A DNA stretch of 64,000 bases from Rhea pennata. Its lineage: Eukaryota; Chordata; Aves; Rheiformes; Rheidae. Where the stretch lies: the NCBI RefSeq assembly GCF_028389875.1, contig NC_084673.1:13057501-13121500 (forward strand), in the 5' to 3' direction. The notes below the pieces were generated by a model. The model made no database searches. It was not told the origin of the DNA and saw nothing but the letters and a program-made list of their open reading frames with translations. Both the position numbers and the translations under genes were made by a program. This document shows positions 27,835 through 42,225 of the stretch, piece by piece. Position 1 is the first letter of the stretch. Every line of letters begins with the position of its first letter.

Positions 27835-30800
27835 GAAAACTGACTTACTTTTCTTGTTCCTTTGGCATAATCAATCTTTTGCATGTATGGTTGGAATGAC
27901 TGAAATAATTACTGCCTAGTTTGTTTTTTTTTTCTTTCTTATTGCACAATCCAGAAAGCTATTTCAAGTGTAGGACCATAATCGCTGGCTGAAGTTAGAA
28001 CAGATGGAAATGATTTCCTACACTTTTATAACCAGATCCAGAGGAGGAGGTCTAACTATGCCTTTAATCACATGCTGGTAATATCCAAAAGGAATCACAG
28101 TATGTACTCATCTTTGCACATAAGCTGTTTGGAGTTACCAGGCTAATTTTGTCAGTCATCATTATGCTTTTAGTTTCTGTCTTCTTATAAATATGAAGTA
28201 GGTATCTAAGGAAGCAAGTATGTTTAATTTGATTTCTCTTCACATTAAAAGGTCATACTTTTAATATATTACTGTAAAACACTTATAAATTTTTCTGCTA
28301 CCTGTGAATAATATGCTGTTCCTCAACAATAAAAATATCATGGAACTATGAATTACAATTGATTGTGGTTAGACTGCTTTTTATTTTTCTTAATAATATT
28401 CTTCAAAACTACTTCTGCACTGGCATCCATGTTTTATTCAGTTGTGGATTCAGTTTTGCTGATATATTTCCATATTTTGCTTCACATTTAATGATTTAGT
28501 ATTGTTCTTTTCCACTTTAAATGAATAACTGAAGCGTGTGCAATATTTACATTTCATTGCTGCATTTTTCAAATCATTTTACTGGTATTCAATTTAATGA
28601 TGTAACGTTATGATTTATCACTTCCATGAATTTTAATAGAAATAGAAAATGCATCAGATAATTTACAAGTTTACAAAAAGAAAATATTCTGGGGGAAAAT
28701 AACTCTTAATAAAAAGTGTATTTGTCTTCAAATGCCCACTTTTGAGAGGAAATTGATATTACTGCCAAAAGTAGGTGTCTAATTTGAAACTAGAATTTGA
28801 ACTATGCCCATCAATTAAAGTCCACATCAAATTCTAAAAGCTAATTTTTAGTATCAATTCATTAGCTTTTCAATTGGTAAAGTCTGTTTTCTTTAGCAAA
28901 ATGAATATTGTATTTTTAAGATTTTTTTTGCCAGAGATTAACCATGCAAGCCACAACCCCAGTTGACCTAATCAGCATACGTTCACTGAAATCTATAAAA
29001 CTGCAAGTTTATATCAGTTAATGATCAACCCTAGTTTTGCAAAGGATGATGTGATGTATCCACATAATCTTTGGCAATATCTGGGTTACAGAAACCCACA
29101 AAATGTGTGGCTGGCATGTGTTACTGAAGATTTCTAGCAATCACTGCAATTACATGCACTGAATTTTCTTGCCAAGCTGATGAACTTGTGAGAAGATTGT
29201 CAAGATCACTGCAACCTGTTGCAAGTGCTGCAGGATGTAGACTTTGTCACTGCCCAGGTTTTCCTTTGAATCTGGCCTACACTGACGCAGAAGTTGTGAT
29301 CGTCTGAAATTTGTTTCATCTGAAAAGAGTTGCTGGCTGCAAACCAGACATTAGCTGCAAATTCAACAGAAACTGTTGTTTCTCACCGTCTCCCATGCGC
29401 TTTATGCAGCCACCTTCCTAATGACTATCTAAAAGCTCACCACATCCTGCAGCTGTTTGAGCTGAGCACTGAAGGTCTAGAGGACAAGCAGCCTTCCCAT
29501 TCCAAAAGCAAACTTGCCATTTATGCAGGGTATAGAAACCTCTTAGATACACAGTAAACAAGCAAGCAGACCCCTTAACATCTGTGGACCTAGTCTCATG
29601 TGTAAAAGCAGACATAAACTCTGGGTTTTGCTGCAGCATGGACCCAACAAGGATGGGGAACACTCCCAATGTGACAATACTAGCACTGCTGCTAATGCAG
29701 CACTTTTCTAGTGAATAAATTGAAGATTTTCCTCTTGGTGAAGGTTAATCCAGCACTTTTCATGAGCATGGTACTCATTAATATGTATCTTGCATTTCTG
29801 AAACCCTGACTTCATCTAAAAAAAAAAAATACCCTTATGCATAGTTATTCATATTGCCTTCTCATAACTTCCTGGGGTCTTAACCATGGAAAAAATTACT
29901 GCATTGCATTAATACATTCATAAATGGCAATGAGCCTTTTGAAATGTAAACACCACTGCAGATTTGCATATCCTTTGAGAGCAAATATGATGGGAGAACT
30001 TTGGAACCCAGCATATCTTTCATTAGTTTGTATAAACGTATCATTTAGTTTTAATACTCTGTTCTTGTCATTATGATAATTAGGATCCCAGTCCAACAAG
30101 GTGCTAAAGCTCTGGTCTAACTTTAAACCTGTGATTAATCCTGCTGCCTTCCCTGGGACTTGGTGAAAGCCTGGGCAGCACACAGGGCTGCTATCTATGG
30201 GACGAACTGCAAATAATTGAGCACGGAGTGGTACCTGTCCCTGATATCAGCATAAATCACATTCCTGTAGAAAGTGATTTGAGATATAAAGGAAACAAAA
30301 TAGCACTGAACTTAAAAGTAGTCTCCTAGGATGGAAGTTTGCCTGTTAAGTGTTGCTGTTCTTACAGATTTTACTGTGAAACTGAAACTTCTTTTCAGGT
30401 TGTGAAGGCTTTGGTGTTAGTGTGACCACTCTTGATCCCACGTAGAGGAGCAGGGAAGGAAGGACTGTCTCCTGCTGTCTTGTTAACATTTCTGACAAAT
30501 GCGCCAGAAACACGGGGAAAGCACTGCACTGCTAATGCTGCCATCTGAGCAATAAGACATGCCAAATTCTAAAAAACACCTCCCTCAGGGGAGCAACTGA
30601 AAGCTGTTTATAATAGACCAGGAACTCCTGAGATTTATCAGTGACTGTCACAGGTGAAAAGTGTTTACTAACAAAACCAGAACAAGTGATAGAGAAGGCG
30701 ATGACTCCTTCAGGATGCTCAGCCTTTGGAATAATTCATCCTTTAGCAAGCAGCCCCAGCAAGTCCCAAACCGGTGCTGTGCCTCCAGCTGTATGAGTAC

Positions 30801-31370
30801 AAGTCATACAAGGGAATGCATTGAGAAGGCCTGCTTGGGCACAGCAAAAACACTCCCTTCTTTATGCAGACCTAACCTAACCTGACCTTGTATCTGTAAC
30901 TACCCTGAGGCACTGGGGGAAATGGAAAATGACCAAAATGGACTTGATTTCTACCTTCACAAGAGCCCTGAAGGGCTGCATTTCCTTGTATTTGAGTTGT
31001 TTGAATCCTCGGCTGATGGTCAGACCTTCAGATAAATACTCATCTTAGCAACTGAGTACTGCACACATTTCCTTTTTCCTCCCACAATTTTTTCTAATTT
31101 CTTTAGCAATATGAATTGCATGAATATGGAGAAGGAGGTTCGGGCTCAGTAGTTTCAAGAGAGGGGTTCTCAGTCTAAGCTCCAAGGTCCTTCTCTGGGC
31201 CAATGCAGCATGGACTTGCTGACAAGCCAGGTATGCTTCATCAGCTCCACTTTTCCAAATACCTCTTTCAAAAGTATTTTCTCAAAATGTTTTTTCATGC
31301 CTCTTAGAAACAGAATAAAAAAAATGGTACAATGACATGTAATAGGACATATTTGGGAAGACTGAGTTGA

Positions 31371-31390
31371 TTATTATTATTATTATTATT
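31371..31390. repeat. Microsatellite (TTA)n
   Basis: About six and a half TTA units. Confidence 0.95.
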
Positions 31391-33765
31391 TGTATTCTCA
31401 AAAATTCAACCTACACAGAAATGTAGGCATGGATCTTTGGATCCAACCCATTTTTGAAAAAGAATGGACAGAGGTAATGGGGCAGCAAAGATGACCTGGA
31501 AAGTGTAAAAATAGCTATTGGGGGGAAACAGAGATGGGAGCTATCATTTATCAATTTACCTCAGCCATGAGAAGCAGCTATTAGTCTAGCAGAATATTAG
31601 GAAACTCTCGGAAACTGTTTTCTTTAGTTGCATGAAGAAACTCGACCTGGCTGAGAATTCACTGTATAGTGTGTCATTTGTATCACTGGACCAACAGAAA
31701 TATTATTGTCCTGTTTCGCTCTCACAGAGTTCATAAATCAAGTTCTAGGAACAGAGTGGAAGTTACAGCTGGCACTTAAAGAAGGAAACTGAGAAGTTCC
31801 TGAAAGGAACCAGCAACTTTGAGCTAGATACCTCACTATGTTATATTTTAACTGCTCAGCCAGTTGCTCTCTTTTAAAATAAAGCCTTCATTCCAGGTCT
31901 GCTACAGCACTTCACAAGTTTTTGAGATTCCAGACCATCTCTTTCAACTTTAGAAAGCAGCTTTCAGGCCCTGACAAATGTCTTGGAGGAAACTTGACTC
32001 CAAGTGCACTTGCCTCTTACTAAATAAAACACCAACTTCCAGTTGCAAGTAGATTCCTTTAGAGACAGTCAAAAGCACCAAACACACACAAATTGCCATG
32101 CAGACTCTGGCCCTCCACCGTTTAGGACTCCAGCAGCCAGTGACATATTCGATTCATGTAAAACCGATAACACATTTGCATCACTCTCAATACAGTATAT
32201 CTTGCTTCCAAATCATGCAAACACATACTGCTCATTACAAGTGTTAAAAGGTTCACGAACAGGAGGTGAACAGAAAAATTTGGTGTGATGGACATACAGT
32301 ATTTCTGTTCTGTGCCTCTCTCGTTAGCTGCTGCTCTGTTCCAGGAACATTGCAGGGATGCACATCTTTTCTTTCTGGAGCCTCATATTAAATTTTCCTA
32401 TTGAATAGCTGTTATAAAAAAAAAAACTCATCAAAAGTAAGCTGAAAGAAGACAGAATATTTGTATGTGACTAATACAAAAGATGTCTCTGAAGAAAATG
32501 CGTTTTTCCATATATCTTTTATAATTTTTGAGATCGTTGTTAAACTTCTGCCTCTGCTGAAGCTTCCTTTGTGGCCTAGATCAGAGAGCCGTAGAAAATG
32601 TTGAAAACAACCCTTTCTTTCTCCCGCACTTTGACTCTCCTGTTTTGACTGCAAGTTTTTTGGGAAATAGAAAATCTTTACTGCATGTTTTTAGAACCAG
32701 CTAAGACTGAACTGTAATCTTGGTTGCTGTTTATATGCTCTATTTTAAGAAGTGTTAGATAAATAAAAAATTACCCATGTTTTTACATCTGTATCTTTAC
32801 AGTGGAGTCATTAAGAAGTTGCCCAGCAACATGTACTTGCAAAGGCTTAAAACAAAGTTCCATTGAAACTCCTCTAGGTACCTTAAGGTTACAATACGCT
32901 ATGATAACCAGCAGTTTGCAAATGGTAGCCTACAGCCATAAAAAAAGCTTGCTTGATTTCTCTATTCAAGAGATGGAAGAATAAAGCAACAAATATGCAT
33001 TGTGCTTTTTCTCCAGGAAAAGACAAACAGGGACAGACAACAACATTTGGAGAAAGTGCTACTAAAACAGAGACAGGTTTTAGCCTGAGGACGCTAACGT
33101 GCTTTTCCTGCTGCTTCCACAGTGCAGAATCATTGTCTTCAGGAGTCCCCTTTGGCTGAACTCTTAAGGTCCTCTGATCAATGGACAGACCACATCAAGC
33201 CAAATGACGACCAGCAGATCCTCTATCCCTTCTTCTATCTTCTCTCTCTCTCTGCACCATAAACGAAACCAAATTCCACTATCTCTCCTGGATAAATTTA
33301 TCACTTTCTCCTCCATGCTCTTTTTTTCTGATTTATTACTTCAAGGATTTTTAAATATTATTTTATTTTATTTTACTTTGGAGAGCTTTACAAGAAGAAG
33401 ACAAAAGGGAATAAAGAAAGGCATCTGGGATGGCTATGAAAGGCATCTGGTGTGGGAGCTGGAAAAAAATAATTAATCTCATAAATGAGGCTAAATTCAT
33501 GGCTACTGAAAGGGAATATGACTCCACTGATATCAACAACCTAAGAAATGTATATGGATCGGCATGTTTCTTTATATTGCCATATACTGCATCTGTACTG
33601 CTAAAGGAATCCCTTGCCTTTCCACTAACACAGCACAATCCTGTTCTTCTCATACTACCAAATAAATTTATATCTAGACCACAGAATTTATTACTTTATA
33701 TTTCACTTCCTATCTGACACACATTCATTCAGACACTCTGATTCCCAGAGTTCTCTCAGCAAAAC

Positions 33766-33784
33766 TATATATATATATAATGTG

Positions 33785-33828
<44 letters not shown>
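33766..33828. repeat. Compound microsatellite (TA)n(TG)(TA)n(CA)13
   Basis: TA runs at 33766-33779 and 33785-33798 are followed by 26 bases of AC/CA at 33799-33824. Short ORFs through it on both strands, with Tyr-Ile or Thr-His strings, are artefacts of the repeat. Confidence 0.97.
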
Positions 33829-36800
33829 AATCCCCCCTGCCCCCAAGTGAGAATCTAGAAAAATTATTACAAGAGGAATTGGCTGGACAAATACAAACCT
33901 CACAGCAATTTAATCTATTTATCAAAGTACTTGTGATTAATAAAATTGAAAATGGAAAAGATTGATACAGATCTGGAGCTGGGATAAACTCAAAGTCACT
34001 CAAGTAGTTTTGCTCTCCCAGACTGAAGTACCTAAGATTTATTAATTCAAAGTTACTGAGAATTCCTTCCTGTGGACATTGCAGAGAAGTAGATTTTTTT
34101 AAATTGCTATGAACAGCCTGGGCTTCTACTATGTCAAACAAACTTGCTTGGTTTTGGTCTTTTTTGCTATTACTTTTTCTCCCAATCAAATTAAAATTTC
34201 AGTGCATTACAGAGAAGATGATATTTTGTTGCTTTAGTGAAGCAATAGATAGACTCAAAAATCTTACTTCAGAAATGGAGTAGGCCAGTGATAACGCAAA
34301 CCCTGAAGCAATGTATCAATTACTCTTTTAGAAATGTTTACAATTTCCAGTCTATCACAGAATCTAAAGTGTAATCTGGTAGGACTGACTTTAATACATA
34401 AATGAGGAAAACAATATATTAGGTTTTAAACCTTAAGCATTTGTAGCTGAAATACTTTTGCCTCTATTGAAACTCTCAAGCACACTGCAGCTGAATGACA
34501 GTACGTTGTGACTTTTAGAAAGATTTCCCCTGCTGAGGGTTAATAGCAGCTTAAATTGGTGGGTGAATTTATTTTTTCCCCCCCAGTGAATCAGAGATTG
34601 CCCTTTCTATAGCCAGAGGCAGCCTTTCCTGCTCTTCTGGGTGCAGGGCATTGCTACTGGTCTGCGATGTTACGGTGCCCAAATGTTTCTCAGAACACAG
34701 CCATGCCATCTAGCAGAGGAGATGTTAGTACTGGGGAGCCTAGGCTTTTACTGTAACAAATTAGTTTGTTTCAAGCATACACAAATCCTCAAACAGAAAA
34801 TCCTGCAGCATGCGAGGAATTCAGTCACACAGAAAGCTCACGTCCATGCAAAAGCCTAGTATCACTGGAGCAATCCAGCCTCACGCCTCTACTTTAATTA
34901 GTGACTAAGAGAGAAAGCAGTGTTTCCTGTTGGTTGCACAGCTTCATCCCTACTGCTCTGACTCAGAACCTGGACAATTAAAATAAATTAATTACAGACC
35001 CTGCGTTGTGCTCCCATGCTATGGAGGGGCCGCCCGCTAACGCAAAGGAGGTGGCTGCAGCAAGCGATGTTATTGAGGAATGACAGATGTGCAAGTGTTC
35101 ACCCCACTGACCTGTTCTTTGGCAGGAAGACTGATATCCATGTGCCTTCTAATGGTACAAAGCACCAAATTAATATTAACTAATAATTTCATAATATGGC
35201 CCTATTTTCAAAGGTGTGCAGACCACAAACCTTAAGGTAGTTGCTTGGTATTTGCAACTCCTAGAAACTCTTCGAGGACTTGGCAGAGATGTATCTTGCT
35301 CTTTTGAAAAATCTCACCAAATCTGTGCTGAGCTCTCTAGGTGCCCGGTGAGACCTGAATTCTTTTAAAAATCTGATCCTAGCTGAACAACTGGTCTTGC
35401 CTGTAAGAAAACTCTGTTAGCAAGCAAAAGAAAAATATCTTCAGCAAAGTACAAAAGCACATCCTCCTGTCTGTCTTCATAGTCACTTTAAGAAAGGCTC
35501 AGCAATTCAGGACATCCTAATTTCTGTGTGTTCAGAGGCAGCACAGTCTCATATTATTCCAGGAGTGGGACTACAAAAATATAAATAATAGACATACAGA
35601 AATAGTGCATTCCAGATATACTTTCTTGCTATCTATGCCATTTCAGTTCTTCTATTCAATCATAAACCAAAAGCAGCAGTTGATTTCCTATTTTCTGACT
35701 TTTTTCAGAAATTTTGTAGGACATCTTGAATTCTTCAGGGCTTGTTATAAAATTTTTCCTCTTCCACTAAAATACTTCATTGCTTGATTTTTGTTGTTGC
35801 TGCTTTTTTAAAATGTCAAAAGTAGAAAAATTCTTGATGGTTATGATCTGTATTCTATTACGCATATATTGTTTCTTTAGCTTTTACACTCTTACACATT
35901 CTTACATATCTTCCTCTTTTTTCGGGGGGTAAAAGTAGTTTTACTGATGACCACAGCATTACATGTTCAGATAATGTGAAAGCATTTCTATGATGAAGAG
36001 TTTACTCTACAAGTGACACCACAGATTTCTCAGTGGTGCTGAACCTGTGTAAAGTCAGCAGAACCCAGTCCTGGCATTGCCTCTATCCAGAATACCTGGG
36101 TGAACTGGGAAGTTCAACCTGCAGCTGAGGGTGCAACATAAATACAAAGAGCTAGGTACTGCGTAATTTATTCTGCTACTTAAATGCATGGAGCTAGTGA
36201 ACTTCCATTCCCACAAAATCATACGGTAGCCTGAACATTCGAACTGATCTCTAACACAAGCTCAGCTTCCAATCTCCAACTCTTTTATTCTCTAATATTT
36301 TTAATGTTTCCACATCTTAATACTCTTATGTCTCAAGTACATATATTATTTTTACAAAAAAGGGTGCTATATAAGCCAGATTCACTAGTACTAGTATTAA
36401 AAGTATAATTTCTTTCCTGAGAGGATGTTAACATACAAGAAGAATACAGTTTCTCTGTATGTGGCTTGACAATTTATAAGGACCTGCAAGCTTTTGTCCA
36501 TGCATCCTTACATTTACAACAATATGTGATCTGTTGCTCAGTACGATCAGCACGTACCAGATCTACAGCCCTGACAGGGCTTCTTTGTTCATTTCTGAGA
36601 GAACATAAACCATCACTAGCATGTGACTTATCATTCATTATCTGAGTCCATTTCTGCAAAGTCAAACTAAGAACTATTCTGTAAAAAAATGCATCTAGGT
36701 ACACAGATATACGGGCTTTTAGAGTCTGGTATGGTGCTGCACCTGACACTCTAGAGAATGAGGAAAAAATAAACCCCAAAATATTGACTTATCTTTGTCT

Positions 36801-36954
36801 TTACATCTATACAAGATGAGGGGGGGAGCTCATTACTTATTTATTTATTGGCATAGAAGGCTATTTAAAGCAGAATAATTACCTCTGTATGCAGAGGAGT
36901 TAGTACTCAGAACTCAAAGGAGAAAGTAAAAGCTACTCCTATCCTATTTAATAG

Positions 36955-36984
36955 ACAATTTCATTGTATAGACAATGAAATTGT
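36955..36984. repeat. Perfect inverted repeat, 13-base arms, 4-base loop
   Basis: Arms ACAATTTCATTGT (36955-36967) and ACAATGAAATTGT (36972-36984) flank ATAG. Could extrude as a hairpin; AT-rich and without a known role. Confidence 0.9.
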
Positions 36985-39607
36985 ATTGAATTGCATCAAT
37001 TCTTCTTACTTCTCCCTCTCCCTCTCAAATAATAGGTTCTATTTTAACAGGATCAAAAATGGTCAAAGACTCACACTTAGTATTGTTACCAGGGCTAAGA
37101 CAAATGGGAGAAGCAGCATAACTGAGCTTAGGGCATGGCTAACCCTGCGGGGTAGCGTGGGACAGATGCTTACTGAAACTCTTTCTCAGCAATGATGAAC
37201 ACAGATTTTTGACCACAGTTACAGTGGAAGATGGCTGTTCTTTATGCAAATACAAACTTACATCCAAATTTCTCACTTTTGCATGGGACAGAAAGGCCTT
37301 TGTGCACACCTAAAATGTGTGCATTGATAGCAATTGTCTTACAAAAATGTCCTACTTGTCTTGCTTAACTGCAGAAACAATACCATCTGATTATGAAGCA
37401 CAGAGGATTAACACTCATTGGCAATCAGCTGGAAGGGTAGAATTCACGCTCATACCTTCTCAGCTAACAGAGGTGAATAAATAATACATATGTAGAAAAT
37501 CAAAACCTGTAATGACAGTGTTCACAGAAAGAACTAATTTTTCTAGAACAAATAGTTACAAGTATCTATGTAATTTTCAGCAATCTACAGAAGAAGCATG
37601 AGGTTAAACTTTTTTTTTTTAGATAAATTATTCAGCACATCTCCTAACCCCTTAAATAAAATCTCACCTTAATCTGCAAGAATATTTTACTCACTGGGTG
37701 CAGCTTTAAATGACCAGCAATCAAGAAGGTTGAGCTCATTTCAAATCTAGCCTTTGGATATGGATTTTTTAATTACTCTCAATTATTATTTCCTTCTTTG
37801 ATCCCTTATTACTTGTTTTTGACAAACAGGACCTCAATTCATCAGCCATTCAGGTCAGCAGGAATCGTCCCATTAATAAAGTTTTGATCTATAACAGCTT
37901 CTTCCACTTGTCCTACAGCCTACTTAGATCAAATCATAGCCAAATGATGTGGTAAAACAAACTGTTTCATGAGCAGCAGAAATCATGAAATCTGGCTTTC
38001 CAAACAGCTTCGGTCCTACTTCCCTTGTTCTCCCCATAACTCCTGCTCCCCACATCTGACCACAAGGCACTGCCCTGACCCCTCCAGTCCTCAAGAGCAC
38101 CACGTGCTCCTCTCCATGCTGTCCACTCCCTCCTGTCCACAGGGCCCTCCACTGCCCTAGCAAACTGCCCGTCCTGCCGACCTTCACCTCTGCCTTGTGC
38201 TACGCTGGTGGCAACTGCCTGAAGGCTGGCTGGTTACATGGCTCCCATAAACTTGATGGACAGCACTAGAGAGTTCCCTGGTTTTCCCTCATTAAAGACA
38301 CTGTCCCGTCTATATAGCTTCCAATTTTAACTGAACATGTTGGAACGTAGTATCTTCCAGATCTCTCTCATGCTGTCAAATCAGTTGATATTTGAAAATT
38401 TGGTTGCAGTTTGCCAGGAAACTCAGAAGCTGCTAGCAAGCGACTGACTCACAGCTGTATGGATGACATCATCACTGGAGTTGCATTTCCTTAAAAAAAC
38501 TAGACTAAAATGTTCCTAGGAGAAGGTTAACTCCTATAAAATCACAGACCAGGTACAAGTTATGGCCCACTGGCAACCACATCATTCATCTGCAAGAATG
38601 GGATCATAAGGGAATAATTCGCTTCCTCCCAAGAAGTAACCCTGATGCACATTTGCAGCAGAGTGTGCAGAGCTCTCAAGGTTATCCGATGTGTGCAGGG
38701 AAGTCTTCTTTCCAACTCTCAGTGTGCAGGTCATTGCAAACTCAGGCAAGTGATCATGGTTAAATAGCTAATCCTGTTTATTCTAGAGCTTAGCTTGAAA
38801 TAGAACATAAAATCTCAACCCTCCTGAACGCTGTACCTGGAAACTGAGCTGAACATCGCAATGTAAGCTCATGTCTTCGCAAGACTGAACAGCAAGTCTG
38901 AAATCTGAAGTGTTCATTGTTAGGGGAAGTCTCTTAATTTGATTTTATCTCCAAGGTTTACTTCCTACTTCTACTTTTGCAACAGGAGAAGAAAGTAAGC
39001 CTTGTTCGCCAACACAGCATGTACAGAAGGGCAGACCGGTGTCCTGCAGCTACATATTCAACAGATGTTTTCATCTGTCAGTTCCACTGGAAAAATAAAC
39101 TCACTGAGTACAAGGTTGCCATCAGTTAAAATACCAAGCTGCCTCTTCACAAGACAGGCAGTGCATAAACATCAAAATATGTTCCTGCTACTCTTATTAT
39201 TAGGATATGACAAAATAATTTTCAAATTTTAAAGCTGTTCTCTTCTAGAGTGATAATAATAATCTGCTTCGGTGGAGACAATAAAACTGCCTGTACTTTT
39301 CCACATCTCCCTTCTGTCAATACTGGAACTTTTCCACATTTTTCCGTACGTAGAATGATTTGACTCCTTTATGAGAACAAGTTGCCACTTACCAAACACA
39401 AATAGCAACAAGCAAATTGAGAAAACTCCAATTAAAAATTAATTTTTTCAGGGTCCTTGTCTTTTTTTTTAATCCTTCAAAGGAAAACAACTTCCAAAAG
39501 TTAACAGACTGAATTCGCTCTCCAACGTACACAGAAACACCAAACAATGCGTGAAACACTTGCCCACATCTGTGAAACTATATCTAATCAAATTCATGTC
39601 TATGTTG

Positions 39608-39621
39608 GTTGCCTGGGCAAC
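39608..39621. promoter_or_regulatory. RFX-type X-box motif
   Basis: GTTGCCTGGGCAAC is a two-half-site RFX motif: inverted GTTGCC/GGCAAC half-sites separated by two bases. It sits in AT-rich, ORF-poor DNA about 19 kb beyond the SLITRK4 stop codon. Function is inferred from the motif only. Confidence 0.4.
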
Positions 39622-40110
39622 AATCAGACAGTTGCTCATACAAACAAACGGCAAACAGCACAGGAAAATGTGCTTTAAGTGGAAGCATCTACTTCTCAAA
39701 GCTCGAGCGTCGTTAATTTAAGAAATAATCATATAATACTATCTTATTCACATGGTAATGGAAGAACGATGGTGGAATATTATATACTGATTGGCTCGCT
39801 CATGAGGATACGGACATGCAAAAGGTTGCGAGCAATTGAATTTAAAAGCACGGTTCCATTTTTATCATTCTTTGCTTTTCTTCTCCCTAAGAAGCACAGC
39901 ATGGCATTTGGATGTAACTATATGTCACTGCATAAAAGGGTGATTCATTAGCGTTTTCTGAGCACACAATTTAAGTTGTTGTCTGCGTTTTTGCTCATAG
40001 CACAGGCAGTTAATTGATCAGCTTCGTTTAGACTCCTTCTAATGATATACGGAAGAGATGGCTCTTCTCAACATATATAGATGTAACAGGCACTGCAGAC
40101 AAAGGCACCC

Positions 40111-40124
40111 GTTTCCATAGCAAC
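40111..40124. promoter_or_regulatory. Second RFX-type X-box motif
   Basis: GTTTCCATAGCAAC fits the classical X-box pattern RTHNYYATRGNAAC. It is the second such site within about 500 bases of the one at 39608, which raises the chance that the stretch between them is a regulatory element. Confidence 0.45.
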
Positions 40125-42166
40125 ATGGACCATGTGGGAGCTCTGAGCCAAACTTCATCTTCACCCCATCCCTCCCCCCTTACTTCTGACCACACAGGTT
40201 TCCTTCTTCACACTTCTCCCAGATGCTTCCGGGAGAATCCAGCCACATTTGGATGGTTGAATGTCCCGCATAAAGTTAAATGTAGGACTTGTATAGACAA
40301 GTGCTGGCTTCAGGGCTGATGTGATTTTCAAACCACTATAGGTTGTTAGCCTCAAGCAATCAAAAATTATGTCTTTAAAAAATCAGGTTTACTTTCAAAA
40401 AATCTTGAGGCTTCTTGATTTTTTTTTCTTTAAATTAATAAAATGCAAGCTTCTTAAAACAATACTTATATCCAGGACCTGGAGGATCTAAGATAAACAC
40501 TAATTATTATGATATTTGTAGTAACATGCGGTAAATTGGGTATACTGCAGTCTGCTGTAACACTGCTAAAAAACAAGTCAGTGATGCTTCAAAGTGATGC
40601 TTCTTACTGAAACCCAAATCATTTCCCTACTAAAAGTACTACAGAGGAACATACTTTTACTGCAGATTCTCACACTGGTATGTATTGTGTAAAGCTCTTA
40701 AATAGTACCTTGCATCATGGGGTTTCAAGTTAGTGGGTGTAACTGTAAAACTGAAATCATCAGTAAAAATCAGACACAAAAATGCTGTTTGGAACCTAAG
40801 CTGACATTGAGTCATAGTGCTAGAGCCAACAGAGGCACTGCAAAACAAAACTAATGCAAGAAAGGTAAATCAATAGTACGGTTTCTCACTGAGTGCGTAA
40901 ACCTGCTGCAACAGCAAGGATCAAATGCTGGCTTTTCTTTATGGTCAGTTTTCCCACTGAGTTCATAGCTCCATTTATTGGGGGAAGTTTGCGTTGCTCT
41001 TAAGCGAGCAGTAACCATGCATCGCATAATGGTGCACTGTTCATATGGCACGGGATTACAAAAACCAACTGTGAAGTAAGTGCTTTCTTCACAAATCTTT
41101 ACACTTGTCACGTTTGTACAGTAGAGAGTGCTAGATTTTGTAAAAAAGCTTCACCTCTATGCATTGGTTTGCACTCATGTGCACATGTTTTCACCTCCTA
41201 CTCTGTAAAATTGGTTGGCAGGGAGTTTCCAAATCACCTTAGACCTGCTGTAATTCCAAGCCAAAGAGAGCTGCTGATCATATGATGTTTAAATTTAACA
41301 AAATAGAGGGATTTTCTAGAAAGCCAACGAAGATAAGAGAAAGCTTTCTATTCTGTCAAGCTTTGAATCAAGCCTGTGGTTCAAATGTGGAGGAAAAGGG
41401 GAATTTCAATCTTCAGATGCTTTAGTTTAAAATATTTTATTTAAGATAATGTCACACTTTCATGCAAGAGCCACTGTCCAGTAATCCCTCATCTTTCCCC
41501 TCCTTCCTAGACTGTCTACTTGCATGTAAATTAAACATATTGTAAAATAGCATGCAGAATGAACAGGAGCAAGAACCGTGTCCTGCAGCTCCTCAAAGCA
41601 CTGGCCTCCAGCTATTGAAGTTCCATCTTTGATCAAATGTCTGGAAGCAGTTGACTTCTGCAGCTGCTAGTTCAGATGTTTTTCCATATCAAATTAAATA
41701 CAGAGAAAGAATATAATATAAAGTTCTGAACATGCATATGCAAATGGAGCGTCTGCCATAAACACAGGAATGGTCCTTGAGTCTGCCTTGAGGGTGTCCA
41801 CCATATGCTTCTACAGAGCTCACCTGGAGGATTTTGCAACTACCAGTTATGTTCACTGAAATCAGGGACATAGTGAAGTATTAGAATTTCTTAGGACTGC
41901 TTTTTCTTGTTTGTTTCCTTTTAACTCTGGAAAAATTGAAAAATCTTCCATTTCATAAAAATTACCATTACGTGTTTTGGTGCACGTATCAACCCAAAGA
42001 CAATTACCTGGTTTTCAGCAACTGAAAAACAAGATTTTTATCGTGGCTTAGCAACATATACTAGAAGATTTCTGAAGGTTTATTGTAAAGCAAAACATTT
42101 TAATCTTTACTGTAGTTTGTAGAACTTTTTTCCTGACATTTATTTTTGTCCCCTCCCTCAATACAG

Positions 42167-42225
42167 CATCTTTTTCCATTCAAAAAGATGAACCTGTTTT
42201 TGTCCAGCTCTGCAAGCAGAAGAAG
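42167..42225 (+). other. Exon-like segment with good acceptor and donor (59 bases)
   Basis: CTCCCTCAATACAG precedes 42167 after a pyrimidine-rich run, and AAGAAG|GTGAGT follows at 42225/42226. Two of the three frames are open; one reads SFSIQKDEPVFVQLCKQKK. No family recognised. Paired consensus sites at exon-sized spacing do occur by chance in 64 kb, so confidence is low. Confidence 0.2.

Larger units (their letters stand above)
25225..33765. other. Intergenic DNA, mostly featureless
   Basis: AT-rich apart from a short GC-richer bit near 27160-27215. It contains the 18-A run and the TTA repeat. A stretch at 32803-32877 has an acceptor-like start and a CPATCTC motif but is not accepted as an exon (see rejected items). 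Confidence 0.7.

Noticed and set aside
32802..32984. ORF with acceptor-like start, CPATCTC motif and a CTAG|GTACC donor, resembling an LRR N-terminal cap
   Set aside because: The fourth cap cysteine and any following leucine-rich repeat are missing, and SLITRK coding regions are intronless; most likely chance.
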